Source: Leucaena leucocephala (Eukaryota; Streptophyta; Magnoliopsida; Fabales; Fabaceae). From it: a stretch of DNA of 64,000 bases. This document shows positions 13,135 to 24,163 of the stretch, piece by piece. A program made the position numbers and the translations under genes. The first letter of the stretch is position 1; each line of letters opens with the position of its first letter. Location: positions 3,601,001 through 3,665,000 of the forward strand of contig CM073549.1 in NCBI GenBank assembly GCA_037074615.1. Reading direction: 5' to 3'. The notes beneath the pieces were generated by a model that made no database searches, had not been told where the DNA came from, and worked only from the letters and a program-made list of their open reading frames with translations.

Positions 13135-13645
13135 CTGTATTCGCAAAAAGCCTCCAACAAAGTTATTCAAACTTACCTTAATCAATTTGATTTGTTCTAT
13201 CCAATTTATATGATAGTGTTCATTCCTAAGCTATTCTATAGTCTGAGACTCTTGAGTTATGTAGATCGAAAGAGAATAAAGTTTTCTTAATAAATAAGGA
13301 TGTAGGTTACTAAATAGCTGAATTTAATGGGGCATTTATTTTACAATGAATGAATGCATTACGCACTGTATATATCTTTAATGAATTAAATGCTTTAATT
13401 ATAATTATCATCCTATCTCATCAAATCAAATTACAGTACTTGTATAAAATAGAATCGTAAAATATCTTCCTTTTTTTCTTATTTTTCAAAATAAATTGTA
13501 ATTAAATAATGTTATTATTATTTAATAAACAACTATATTTTCAATTATTCAAAAAAAAAACTCATCATCAATCTTTCATGATCAAGAATCAAGAACTTAA
13601 TTAAAAAACCTGTTCAATTATTTATTTAACTACAGTATACACACA

Positions 13646-13648
<3 letters not shown>

Positions 13649-13683
<35 letters not shown>
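13649..13683. repeat. (AT)n microsatellite
   Basis: About 17 uninterrupted AT units preceded by a short (AC)n tract. A probable length-variable marker. Confidence 0.9.
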
Positions 13684-13687
<4 letters not shown>

Positions 13688-14161
13688 CCTCAATCACATA
13701 AACTTTTAAATGTTCCTAGGGATGTAAAAGGTTGCTTCTAGAAAGAAAAAATAAAGTTCGGATAACCATCTGGGTCATCATGAATCCTACGTTTTTTTAA
13801 ACTCCATTATTCAGTATTTAAACAATTAACTAATTTTAATAAAAATTTTGTAACATAATGCCTTTTCTCTTGAGTGGTTTTTAATAAAGTAAAAATCGAA
13901 TTGGTAACCTATGCTTTTCCCTTCATTTTATCTCATATTTAGAAAAAGTTTGGAGTATAAAAAAAAAGTGTATGTCAATAAATTAAATATTGGTATTGCC
14001 AATAAATTTAAAAGAAAATTGGGGGGAAAGTCCCCGGTAAAAAAATTCGTTGATGAAAAAGTACTTATATTCTATGCGTATAAAATTTATAAGGTACTAA
14101 TATCCAATATATATATATATATATATGTACATAAAATATGCATGCAATCAAATCACACACC

Positions 14162-14215
14162 ATGGCGAGATCATCAAGGGGCTCACTTCATCTGCTCCGA
14201 TCGTCTCTTTCAATG
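14162..14215 (+). pseudogene. Orphan X8-gene first exon (signal-peptide exon relic)
   Basis: ATG GCG AGA TCA TCA ... followed by a GTAAGTCATC donor. It aligns with the first exon of the X8 gene at 15832-15763: MARSSRGSLHLL against MAQSSSGSLHFL, and both donors read GTAAGTCAT. No X8 domain follows on the plus strand before the tRNA, so the exon is stranded. It is shorter than its relative and its hydrophobic core is damaged by arginine. Confidence 0.55.
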
Positions 14216-14324
14216 GTAAGTCATCATTAGTTTATAGCATTTAGGTTTCATGATCGTAAATATTTTTACAAGAAAATGGTACCTATAATTTTTTTAATTT
14301 TTAACGTATATAGTCTATATTTAT

Positions 14325-14837
14325 GTTTGGTAATGTAAAAGTTTGAGCAATAATCACAAACATTTTCTAAAATCCTAGTGTGCAGATTTTTTTACCTGCA
14401 TGTTTGGTAGGATGGAACTAGAAATTAAAAAATAAAAATAAAATTAAATATTTTTTTTTATTTAGTATTATAGAATTCAGTTCTATTTCTACTTTTAATA
14501 TTTTATCTTATTTTATTTCTATTCAAAAAACTAAAAATTGATATAAGTTTTATAAAAATAAAATATTTTAAACTATTGTACCCTAACTTATTAAATATAA
14601 GGGTAAATAATAAAGACACAAAAAATCTTTTTATTTTACTTTCGTTTATTTTTTCTCTCTTTCTCTCTATTTTTTAAATATACATCCATATTCATTTTTA
14701 ACTTACTAAAAAAATTACTTATTTTTAATTTGATTTCATTTTTATTTTCACTACATTATTATATTTTCTACTGTGAGTGGAAATTCTACTTTTTTACAAT
14801 CATACAATTATCTAAACTCTTTTACCTTCACTGACAG
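14325..14837. mobile_element. Possible MITE-like AT-rich element upstream of the tRNA
   Basis: The left part reads ATGTTTGGTAATGTAAAAGT and the right end carries an imperfect complement (ACTCTTTTACCTTCA), with AT-rich non-coding sequence between. The inverted repeats are weak and no target-site duplication was identified. Confidence 0.25.
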
Positions 14838-14846
14838 TCCAACGTT

Positions 14847-14918
14847 GGGCATTTGGTCTAGTGGTATGATTCTCGCTTAGGGTGCGAGAGGTCCCGAGTT
14901 CAATTCTCGGAATGCCCC
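14847..14918 (+). tRNA. tRNA-Pro (anticodon AGG)
   Basis: 72-nt cloverleaf. The acceptor arms GGGCATT and AATGCCC pair, with discriminator C. The D arm is GGTCTAGTGGTATGATTC. The anticodon arm is CTCGC-TTAGGGT-GCGAG, giving AGG. The T arm is CCGAG-TTCAATT-CTCGG. There is no intron and no encoded CCA, as expected for a nuclear gene. A T-run directly downstream can serve as the Pol III terminator. Confidence 0.95.
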
Positions 14919-15150
14919 ATTTTTGTCCGTTTTGTTTTCAACTTTCTTCCTTTGGACTTGAGAACTAAAGCACCGCCAAAACGTCAAATATATTAATATA
15001 TAGATATTTATAGTTTCAAATCAACAGACAAAACGTCAAGATTACTGTTCCGACCACATCGATTAACCCCAAAAAACTGGAACCCAAACTAACAAAAAGG
15101 CAACATGAACTAACAATATAATCATATAATATAGACTCCCAACATTCCCA

Positions 15151-15832
15151 CTATTCGTATTTACAGTTCCCATAACCTGCAAAATCAAATCAAACCACAT
15201 ATACTTCAGAACCCAAATACTTCAATTAATAATAATGTTTTGTTCTCTGAATCACAAAACACACAAGAGACTTACTTGGATCTGTGACGACAACAAGAGC
15301 AGAGCCACTGAAGTCACAGTTCCAATAGTTCCTTCCCTTGGAGAAATAGTACTGATTCATCACAGCACAAGCATGGTTCATAAGTGAGCTGGGTTCATAA
15401 CACGAGCCTCCTGGTTCTATCATCTTGCAGTCACCCAAATTATTGCACGCGTATTCTATGTTTGATTTCAGATCAGCTTCGCTCGCTGAAGGCCTCGCCA
15501 CGCACCACGTCTTCTCGTACTCCTGCAATATTCACCAACATCACAAAGCTATAAAGACTTACACAGAGATTATGTTTCATGTTTTGATGACTAGGTTTAT
15601 AATTCCAAATAAGTTCCATTCTTTCTTACCAGTCCTTCGGCCACCTTCAAGTTTCCTCCTGCACATAAGTAGTTAATTCACGGTCAATAGTAAAATGATA
15701 CAGATGTAATAAGGATCTGTGTTTATGAAATGATACAGATATGATAAGGATTAATGACTTACCACAGTTGAAAGAGATGATGAGAAGTACAAAGTAGAGA
15801 AAATGAAGCGATCCACTTGATGATTGGGCCAT
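15151..15832 (-). CDS. Small secreted X8/CBM43 protein
   Basis: Four exons (15832-15763, 15658-15630, 15522-15276, 15176-15151) join in frame to 123 aa. Residues 1-24 form a signal peptide (MAQSSSGSLHFLYFVLLIIS). A short linker (GGNLKVAEG) leads to one X8 domain, EKTWCVARPSASEADL through YWNCDFSGSALVVVTDPS, ending SYGNCKYE. No GPI-anchor tail follows, so a soluble apoplastic protein is likely. X8 domains bind beta-1,3-glucan by family knowledge. This is the best-preserved of the local X8 genes and gives the exon template used to interpret the others. Confidence 0.88.
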
Positions 15833-15960
15833 GGAGGTGTGATTTGATTGCTCGAAAAGTCTAGATTGTAGAAACCAATCAGTTCTTTCTTCTCTTCTCT
15901 GAGAAAATAGGCTTTCAGTGTGTGATTCTGATCAAAGGTTAAGGTATGTATATATAGCAA

Positions 15961-17230
15961 TTGGAATTTATTGGGTCATTTATGTGTGAAATCAGTGGGA
16001 AAACAGTGTGAAAGGAAGTTGAAACGCTTTGTGAAAAGGTTCAAACTTCAAAGCTTCCATATATGTACATAAATAGTAATCTCAAGGGACAAGAACATTC
16101 AAATTTCTAGATTTTTGATAAACGTTACGTTATATATCTAAAAGTTACGTTTTATTTAAGGTTATCAGAATCTGTCAAACTTAATCCTCTAAGGTACCCT
16201 CTCGCAACCAACAATAAACTTAATCTGTCAAACTCACATTGATCGTTTTGATGTGCTAGCGACTTTGCTTGTAGTTTTATGGTTGACTCTGAATACATTG
16301 AATATTTTGTAAACAGTAAGTATTTAATTACAAAATATAAATTTCAGTTTAAATGAAATTATAAGAATTAAACACTTTTTTTTTGCAATTGTTATATATG
16401 ATTCTTGTATTTTTAACTATTATTATCTTAACAATTCTATTATTCTACTTATCCTATCTTTAATATAGAATCTAATTAAAGAGTTAATCTTAATCTTAAA
16501 TATAAGACTTATTTTTTATATTTTAATAATTTTTTTAAATTATTCCTATTGATATTTTATCAATAATAACTAAATAAGAGGGGGAGAGTAGTTAAAAAAG
16601 ACGATAAATATATTATATTAATTAATTTAATATAAATAAATTTTATATTAAAGATTATAAAAATATTATTCTTTCATCAGATAAACCGCGCCGGTTTAGA
16701 TCCCATAGTTGTCAATTATTGTTCTAATTTTATTTCCCTAAATTTTTTCAATTAAAATTCAAAGATTTTGGCCAAAAACAAAGAATTAAAATTCAAAGAT
16801 CATACCATCCTCGTTGGCTGCCTTTCCTGAGGGATGAGGATTCTTTTGTATTTTTTTTTCTTCTTTACAAACGCCATTTCAGTTTGTCAATCAGTCCAAT
16901 TCTAACTCTTAATTCTTAATGAGCTAAAAAATCAAAGATAATCCTGATTCACTGGCTTACTGGGGATGTGGATTTTTGTTTTTTAAATAAATGACATCCA
17001 GTTTATCAATCAGAACAATTCTTAATGAACTAAGCACATAAGTTCCATAGCAGGATCCCAACATATAACGGTCACTTGCAGAAATCCAGCTCAGAACAAT
17101 AGGGTGACTTAGGAGTTAGGAGGATTAAATGAAGCGCTTTCAACAATCCTATCGTTAAATCGAACTTAATTACACAAATTGTCACAAAACAAGAACAAGT
17201 TTAATTAATTCAATCAAGTAAATGAGAGCA
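15961..17230. other. Intergenic AT-rich region
   Basis: No supported gene on either strand. It contains the upstream side of the X8 gene and the 3' side of the next minus-strand gene. Confidence 0.45.
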
Positions 17231-17241
17231 GCTTGATTGCC

Positions 17242-18027
17242 TCAATCAGGAGGAGGGTCTGTGTGAAGAAATTCCTGTATGGTTGAAGGAAACTCCAAGC
17301 CTCCGAAACCATCATCATCATCATCAACTTCAGAAGACAGAAAAACGCGTTTACCCAGAAGCAAATGTGCCAATCTCAAAGGCTCTTTCTTCTCCTCTCG
17401 AAAGTACTTTATCCAACCGTCTAGCCTCTTCATCTCCTTCCTACACTTTGGCCCTTTCACTCCCACAATCTTTGAGTAAAACCCACCCTCACAATGACAA
17501 GAATTACAATCATTACCACCTTCTTCTTCCTCATCCTCCTTTGGTAATCCCAATAGCCGTATTAACTGTTCGATCTCGTCAATTTCATCATCCTCAGCTT
17601 CAATTTCAGGGCTGTGGTAATCTGAAGGGCTTGAGTGAGGTGTTGGGTGTTGGTGGGGTAATTGGAAATCTGGGGAAACAGATAAGAAAGCTCGAGGCGG
17701 TTCACTGCCACATAGGTCGTTAGAAGAATTGGCGATGGGTTGATCGAGGTGGAGGAACATAGGAGAGCTTAGTGACCCTATCGAAGAATTGTTGCCGTCT
17801 TGTGTTTGTGAATTCGCCGGAGGAGGAGGAGGAGGAGGCGGCGGGGGCGGATGTTCGAGTTTCAGTCTCTTCTCAACCTGATGATTGACGAATTAGGAAT
17901 TAGAGTTAGGTTAATAGCAAAAGGAGAAAATAACCAAAAGACAATACTGGAATTTCAAAAATTGACGCACCTGTCTTAGAGAGGAGAAGAAATTCGAATG
18001 CAGAGACGGTGGCGGTGGTGGTTGCAT
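17242..18027 (-). CDS. Uncharacterised plant protein with proline run and conserved C-terminal block
   Basis: Two exons, 18027-17971 and 17877-17242, join in phase 0 to give 230 aa. The N-terminus is proline-rich (MQPPPPPSLHS), then a run of about ten prolines coded by a GGA/GGC-rich complement tract. An acidic middle (EAEDDEIDEIEQLIRLLGL) precedes a cysteine-containing block (CNSCHCEGGFYSKIVGVKGP) and a charged helix-like stretch ending EPLRLAHLLLGKR. I recognise the C-terminal block as a conserved plant protein type, but no function is known to me. The four closely spaced cysteines/histidine could bind metal; that is only a guess. Confidence 0.7.
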
Positions 18028-18346
18028 TTTGTTTTCCTTCTTTTTTTTCTGGACTGTTTTCCCTCCTTTTTGTTCGTGGCCAGTGGCCAGTGGCCGAGGT
18101 ATAATAAATTTAAATATTGAAAATAATTAACTTTGAATCCTAGGAATATTCCCAATCTTTTCTCAATGTTATTTATATTAGCGAACGAATGATTTCGGAC
18201 CAACAAAAAAAAAAAAAAAAAAAGACAAAAGACAAATGTTGGTGAAAGATTAGTTCGCCTGAACGCCTAAGGAAAGGAGCGTGCGAGTGGTTCGCCGGTG
18301 ATTAGCCGCTGTTGACCGTCATCGCAGGCGTGCGCAGAACTCCTTT

Positions 18347-19877
18347 ATGGCGGCGTCTTTTAGGTGGATCTTACAACTTCACAAGGACATTCCCAAAGCT
18401 GCTCGATTCTACGCGGAAGGCCTGGACTTCACCGTCGACGTCTGCACGCTTCGTTGGGCTGAACTTCGCTCCGGTTCCCTCAAGCTTGCCCTAATGCATT
18501 CTCCCAAGTATATCTTTAATCGCCTGTCTCTCTTATCTGATGCGCTCTACCTGTTTGATTAAATGTCATTTATAGACTGCTAGGCGAAAATGGTAGTTTA
18601 TACTTTATATAAACGTTATTTTATATATTCGTTCTAAGATTACAATGCCAAAAGAACCAAAAATTCTCTACTAAATTGAAGAGTGCTCAGATTGCGTTTA
18701 CAAGATACTACTTCCCTATAATTATTAAGAATTTAATCTTGCTAACCTTATATCACAAGAATTGAAATGAAATATTTCTCTTATCCATGAGGATTCATAT
18801 ACCCACATTTTAATGCTTTATGTCCCTTTTCTTCCTATAAAAGTTTGCTGAAGGTATCATGGAAGTTAATTTGATGTTTGATCTTTGTGCATTTCTCATT
18901 TTGCAATACAAAAAAGGGTATTGTCGGAAAACTTAGAAAATTCAAGTTGATAAGATAGCAGAGCTTCCCCCTTTAGAGGAATTATGGTTGTCATCACTAA
19001 TATAGGATTCATGCTTCATCTTAGTTGCATTTCCTGGGCCAAGGAAAGAGCCTTGTTTATAACTCTCATAAGAAGTATGTCAAATAAAGTTTGTGCTGAA
19101 TATATTCTCTAAGATGGTAACAGATGACCATGATCTGGTTGGTCATTTCTGTCTTCATTTTTGCCCCATAACGATGCTTGGTAATAGGAATGGTAATGGA
19201 ATTGAGCTATTCAATCACGGCAGGAGGATGAGTTTGATATGCATTCAAATGCCATCGACTGTAGCTTTGGTTGTCTGGATGATTTTTCTATTTGTTTATT
19301 AGCTTTGTTTGAATGCAGTGAACATGTATGATGAGATGAAATTGTTTTTCCCCCTGGCATGGCTTGGAATATGCAAAAAAGTCTATATTTTTAGGATTAT
19401 TCATTTGACATGGAAGCTATTGCATTAATTCTACATGCAACTTGAATTAGGCATCAATTTTATAATTTTTGGTAATTGACTGATTATCAAACGATGGCAT
19501 TTACTTCTTTTGGGCCAAAACTTTGGGTAAATAGTCCTATCCTACCTTTTATTTCTGTGGGGTTACGTTATTTGGTTTTTAACATTCTAATTTAGTTTCA
19601 CAGTGACCATGGCTTGCAGAAGGGATACTCCTCGCTCCTATCATTTACAGTTACTGACATCAACAGCACAGTGACTAAATTAATGTCATTAGGAGCTGAG
19701 CTAGATGGTCCTATAAAACATGAGATCCATGGAAAGGTAATGATTCGTTTAATATATAGTGCTTTATATTTCAATAGGCTTAGAACCAATGGTTGTCTGA
19801 TATGATTTGCATGTGAGCAGGTTGCTGCTATGAGGTGTATCGATGGGCACGTTTTGGGCCTGTATGAACCAGTATAA
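18347..19877 (+). CDS. Glyoxalase I-like / VOC-fold protein
   Basis: Three exons: 18347-18507, 19604-19736 and 19821-19877, giving 116 aa in frame. The protein begins MAASFRWILQLHKDIPKAAR, continues FYAEGLDFTVDVCTLRWAEL, then SFTVTDINSTVTKLMSLGAE, and ends CIDGHVLGLYEPV. One vicinal-oxygen-chelate (VOC) unit is visible: a beta-alpha-beta-beta-beta module in each half, about the size of small plant glyoxalase-family proteins. Metal-binding residues typical of true glyoxalase I are not evident, so lactoylglutathione lyase activity should not be assumed. The start is the first ATG in the exon with family-like sequence; the neighbouring gene is divergently transcribed about 320 bp away, so a shared promoter region is possible. 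Confidence 0.85.
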
Positions 19878-20706
19878 GATGGGACCTCTATTAACCCTAA
19901 AACAAATAATGGTAGCTTGAGCTCATTTGGGGAGATAGAGAAAAGTTGCTGCATATTATTCTCCATGTTTTTGGATTCTCTGCAGTAAGTGGTGGGGTTT
20001 GTTCTTTGACATTTCGGAGGGTAAGAAGTAACGGACTTGAGAGTAGGGCATAAAAGATTAATCAAGAAGATTGAAAATTACTTTGTCATGTAGATAGTGG
20101 AGTTTTTTAAATCATCCATATGCCCAATAACTGATAGGAGGTACTCTTCTGATATTTTGACTGTTCATTGAGTTCTCATCTTGTGCTAATTTCAACAAGG
20201 TCTAAATCTGTTTCCTCATGCTTGACTTATCCAATTGACACAAGTCTCTAAGATGTCTTTAGGACTGATCTGTACTGGTCATTGTAAAACTCAAAGTATG
20301 CTACATGAGATTATGAATTTATGATGCATTTGGGACATATGCTCATTGGTCATTTGAAAAATTAGAACTGGACAAGCTGAGATTCAAAAGAATCAAAATA
20401 GATAGGTAAATCTTGTATGTGATGGGAAAGGCTAACTTATAAATGTTCCATGTTTCAAATTTAATTATCTGATGATGCACTTAGCAAAGGCTAGATAGTA
20501 AGAAATAGGGTAAAGATTACAAATGTTGGAAGGTTTCATTCAACCAGAGGTAATAGAAGGTAAATTCATACATATAATTCATATTTTCCGTAGAAACAGA
20601 TTTCAATGCCCGTCCTACTAGACCCTTCTGTAAATCTTAAACCGTTCTCATTAACTCTGCTGCATTTTCTTTTCTATCAATAATAATAATTTAGCTCATC
20701 TCTTGT
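19878..20706. other. Intergenic 3' regions of convergent genes
   Basis: The 3' ends of the VOC gene (plus) and an LHCB1 gene (minus) face each other here. No further gene is seen. Confidence 0.5.
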
Positions 20707-21501
20707 TCACTTTCCGGGAACAAAGTTTGTGGCATAGGCCCAAGCATTGTTGTTCACTGGGTCAGCAAGGTGATCTGCAAGGTTTTCCAATGGTCCCTTG
20801 CCAGTCACAATGGCTTGAACAAAGAATCCAAACATTGAGAACATGGCCAATCTTCCATTCTTAATCTCCTTCACCTTCAACTCAGCAAAAGCCTCTGGGT
20901 CATCAGCCAAGCCTAATGGGTCAAAGCTTCCACCGGGGTAGAGTGGGTCGTTCACCTCTCCAAGAGGCCCACCAGCAATACGGTAGCCCTCCACAGCTCC
21001 CATTAAGATCACTTGGCAGGCCCAAATGGCAAGGATGCTCTGTGCGTGGATCAAGCTTGGATTGCCCAAATAGTCAAGGCCACCCTCGCTAAAGATCTGG
21101 GATCCGGCTTTGAACCACACGGCCTCACCAAATTTGACACCGTTGCGGGCTAATAGCTCAGGGAAGACACAGCCCAAAGCTCCAAGCATGGCCCACCTAC
21201 AGTGGATGACTTCAAGCTCACGGTTCCTAGCGAAGGTCTCTGGGTCAGCAGAGAGACCAGCAGTGTCCCAACCGTAGTCACCAGGGAACTCACCAGTCAA
21301 GTAGGATGGGGGCTCACCAGATAATGGGCCTAAGTACTTGACACGGTCTGGGCCATACCATGGGCTTCTAGAGGAAACAGGCTTGGTCACTGTTTTCCTC
21401 ATGGTGATTCGTCCGACCCCAAGTTCAGGGGTGGAGGGAGCAAGTTTCACTACCTGCCCAGCTAATGATGAAGAGGAGAGAGCCATTGTTGAAGCAGCCA
21501 T
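20707..21501 (-). CDS. LHCB1: Chlorophyll a/b-binding protein LHCB1 (LHCII), copy 1
   Basis: Intronless, 264 aa. Light-harvesting antenna protein of photosystem II, imported into chloroplasts and inserted in the thylakoid membrane. The N-terminal transit peptide (MAASTMALSSSSLAG...) ends near RKTV. The trimerisation motif WYGPDR is present. The three LHC helices show the expected ligands: ELEVIHCRWAMLGALG (Glu/His), ACQVILMGAVEGYR (Gln, Glu/Arg pair), VKEIKNGRLAMFSM (Glu, Asn, Arg), FFVQAIVTG (Gln) and NLADHLADP (His). The sequence ends NNNAWAYATNFVPGK, typical of LHCB1 rather than LHCB2. It sits head to head with copy 2, with ATGs about 1.9 kb apart. Confidence 0.97.
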   Translation of the reverse strand: MAASTMALSSSSLAGQVVKLAPSTPELGVGRITMRKTVTKPVSSRSPWYGPDRVKYLGPLSGEPPSYLTGEFPGDYGWDTAGLSADPETFARNRELEVIHCRWAMLGALGCVFPELLARNGVKFGEAVWFKAGSQIFSEGGLDYLGNPSLIHAQSILAIWACQVILMGAVEGYRIAGGPLGEVNDPLYPGGSFDPLGLADDPEAFAELKVKEIKNGRLAMFSMFGFFVQAIVTGKGPLENLADHLADPVNNNAWAYATNFVPGK

Positions 21502-21601
21502 TGCTAAATTTGAGTTCTAATATGACACAATAATTAAAGAAAAGAGCCTTGAATTGAGTTTGAACAGGTAGTTGTGGATGAAAACATTGGACTTGGATGG
21601 G

Positions 21602-21610
21602 ATTTATATA
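21602..21610 (-). promoter_or_regulatory. TATA box of LHCB1 copy 1
   Basis: On the minus strand the sequence reads CCCTATATAAATCCCATCC about 100 bp before the ATG, a strong TATA element at the expected distance. Confidence 0.7.
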
Positions 21611-22330
21611 GGGCTTGAAATGGAAGGATGTCATTTTCTTATGAGATCCATTGTCCAAATTTTCATCGTTCTGTTTTGAAAGGCTGGATTTTCTTGATCC
21701 ACTTATCATATCTGGATTGTTTTCTGATTTTCTGGGATGAAATATCTTGAGCAATATGAAAAGTGCTTGCTCCATCCAATAAAACATTGCCATCTGTTCA
21801 TTTGGATAGAGGACTATATCTGCAAAAACAGAGAAGTCAGCATATGCATAGTGAAAGTATCAAGTTTAACAGCCTAGAAATACTCAAGAAGGCTTTCGTC
21901 TTGTTGGCTTATGTACAAGAAGTCTACTTGTGGTTGAGAACGCTCTATTCAAACTGGACCACACGTAGGAACAACGGGAAAGGTAAATAAATCTATGAAA
22001 AATCTACGTATAACTACTGCATTGAATAAATTAAATCATCTCAACTTTGATCCGCCAAAAAAACTTATCCCAACCAACAAGGTCTGACATATATCTCTTA
22101 AACATATTTTTAAAAATTTGATCCTAATATTAATGTGTATAAAAAATATTTTATTAAGAGAAGTAAAATCTATTTTTAGAATCTCTGCGCCTTAAGAGAT
22201 TAGTTCATGGCTGTCGGCTAGGATAGAAAAAAAAATTATTTCAACTCTAAAATTACTCATAATTAAACCTATAATTTTAATTACAGACATAAAAAATCCC
22301 CCATCATTTAAATAAATTGGAAACGTAATA

Positions 22331-22698
22331 CAACAACAACAAAGCCTTTTTCTATTAAATGGGGTCGGCTACATGGATCATACGACGCCATTGTGCTCTG
22401 TAAAAAACTAAATTCTTAGATAGGTTATTGACCCGGAGATCCCGCTCAATGACCTCGTTAAGCGTTTTCTTTGGCCTTCCTCGACTCCTTTTAACCGGAC
22501 TCCAATCCGTTTGATCCACCCTCCTCACCGGCGCATCCCTTGGCCTTCTTTGTACGTGTCCAAACCACCTAAGACGGTTCTCCACTATTTTCTCCTCAAT
22601 AGGTGCCACTCCAACTCTTCCCCGTATTTGTTCATTGCGAATCTTATCTTTTCTTATATGCCCACACATCCATCTCAACATCCTCATTTCGGCTACCC
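22331..22698 (-). mobile_element. 5'-truncated RTE-type LINE fragment with perfect 17-bp target-site duplication
   Basis: The minus strand encodes the C-terminal end of a LINE reverse-transcriptase protein (VGVAPIEEKIVENRLRWFGH, GRPKKTLNEVIERDL, YRAQWRRMIHVADPI). Its 3' end is a (TTG)n-like tail, seen as CAACAACAACAA on the plus strand. The insert is bounded by identical AAATTGGAAACGTAATA copies at 22314-22330 and 22699-22715. Only about 370 bp remain, so it is dead on arrival and cannot move by itself. Confidence 0.92.
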
Positions 22699-22715
22699 AA
22701 ATTGGAAACGTAATA

Positions 22716-23133
22716 GTTAAACTAATTTGAAAACTAAAATAAATTAAGTATATGCAAGTCCTATGTTTTGCATGGTTTTGACAAGATGAGTTCCATTGTT
22801 TATAATCGTATGATTTTCTGGGAAATTCAAAAGCTTCACCTTCAAATATCTAATATGCTGAGAAAAGCGTACGTTAGTTTCCTTTATAAAAAATAGAAAA
22901 CAAAATAAGCTCGACCATAGATTGCCTCGTTGCACTATACCTTAGTATCCAGTTTTGTAATATTGATTTCCAAGTTATTACAACCACCCCATTTCAGATT
23001 TCAATTCATAAAATATCTCCCCCTCTCTCTGTAACCATCAGTTGATAATTTGAGACTTGTAAATTTGAAGAAGATACTTCAAAACCAAAATATAATTTCT
23101 TTGACCTGGATCCAAAATCAGAATCTAAACTTT
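22716..23133. other. Distal upstream region of LHCB1 copy 2
   Basis: No supported coding exon. It lies between the LINE fragment and the conserved light-type promoter. Confidence 0.4.
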
Positions 23134-23297
23134 CACGTGGCTTTTTCATATTGGTTGCCATACCAGTCTTACCCTTTGGTGGATGAGAGAGTGCCAGATA
23201 GGTTGATAAATAAAATCTCAAAATCTTGTGGCTACCAATGGGAGTGATGATTTTGATGCCCTGAGATAAGAAAGCCGACTACATCATCCACTATAAA
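23134..23297 (+). promoter_or_regulatory. LHCB1 copy 2 promoter: G-box, CCAAT, I-box, TATA
   Basis: CACGTG (G-box core) at 23134-23139, CCAAT at 23235-23239, GATAAG (I-box/GATA type) at 23265-23270 and TATAAA at 23292-23297, 78 bp before the ATG. This order is typical of light-responsive Lhcb promoters. The G-box, the GATGAGAGAGTGCCAGATAG block and the GATAAGAAAGCC block recur upstream of the LHCB1 pseudogene, which supports them as ancestral promoter parts. Confidence 0.75.
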
Positions 23298-23374
23298 AGC
23301 CCATCCAACTTATTCAATTCTTCCACCGTTCTCAATTATCATCCCACCTTCACATTTCTCTCAAGTTCTTAACC

Positions 23375-24163
23375 ATGGCTGCTTCCACTATGGCTCTTTC
23401 TTCCCCATCTTTAGCCGGCAAGGCCTTTCCACTTGCTCCCGCCGCCACTGAGACCGGTCGTATCTCCATGAGGAAGACTAGTGTCAAGCCTGTTTCCTCT
23501 GGAAGCCCATGGTATGGCCCAGACCGTGTCAAGTACTTGGGCCCATTTTCTGGCGAGCCTCCATCCTACTTGACTGGTGAGTTTCCCGGTGACTACGGTT
23601 GGGATACCGCTGGGCTCTCTGCTGACCCAGAGACCTTCGCTAAGAACCGTGAGCTTGAAGTCATCCACTGTAGGTGGGCCATGCTCGGAGCTTTGGGATG
23701 TGTCTTCCCTGAACTTTTGGCTCGCAACGGTGTCAAATTCGGTGAGGCCGTGTGGTTCAAGGCCGGATCCCAGATCTTCAGCGAAGGTGGCCTTGACTAC
23801 TTGGGCAACCCAAGCTTGATCCATGCACAGAGCATCCTTGCTATCTGGGCTTGCCAAGTGATCTTGATGGGAGCTGTTGAGGGTTATCGTATTGCTGGTG
23901 GGCCTCTCGGTGAGGTGACTGACCCACTCTATCCCGGTGGAAGCTTTGACCCATTAGGCTTGGCGGACGACCCAGAGGCTTTCGCCGAGTTGAAGGTGAA
24001 GGAGATCAAGAACGGTAGGTTGGCTATGTTCTCCATGTTTGGATTCTTTGTTCAAGCCATTGTGACCGGAAAGGGCCCATTGGAGAACCTTGCGGACCAC
24101 CTTGCTGACCCAGTCAACAACAATGCTTGGGCCTATGCCACAAACTTCGTCCCTGGAAAGTGA
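23375..24163 (+). CDS. LHCB1: Chlorophyll a/b-binding protein LHCB1 (LHCII), copy 2
   Basis: Intronless, 262 aa, nearly identical to copy 1 from PWYGPDRVKYLG onward; most differences lie in the transit peptide (two residues shorter). All LHC landmarks are intact: WYGPDR, EVIHCRWAM, CQVILMGAVEGYR, EIKNGRLAMFSM, the Gln of FFVQA and the His of LADHL. It has a well-formed light-type promoter. The strong codon bias of this gene produces long antisense open frames that are not genes. Confidence 0.97.
   Translation: MAASTMALSSPSLAGKAFPLAPAATETGRISMRKTSVKPVSSGSPWYGPDRVKYLGPFSGEPPSYLTGEFPGDYGWDTAGLSADPETFAKNRELEVIHCRWAMLGALGCVFPELLARNGVKFGEAVWFKAGSQIFSEGGLDYLGNPSLIHAQSILAIWACQVILMGAVEGYRIAGGPLGEVTDPLYPGGSFDPLGLADDPEAFAELKVKEIKNGRLAMFSMFGFFVQAIVTGKGPLENLADHLADPVNNNAWAYATNFVPGK

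Noticed and set aside
13911..14219. 102-codon plus-strand open frame
   Set aside because: Mostly AT-rich low-complexity translation; only its last part, in another frame, is an X8-type first exon.
22355..22687. Functional reverse-transcriptase gene
   Set aside because: Only the last about 110 residues are present inside a 5'-truncated insertion with target-site duplications.
23411..23857. 148-codon antisense open frame across LHCB1 copy 2
   Set aside because: A by-product of the codon bias of LHCB1; the same kind of frame appears opposite the other copies and matches no family.
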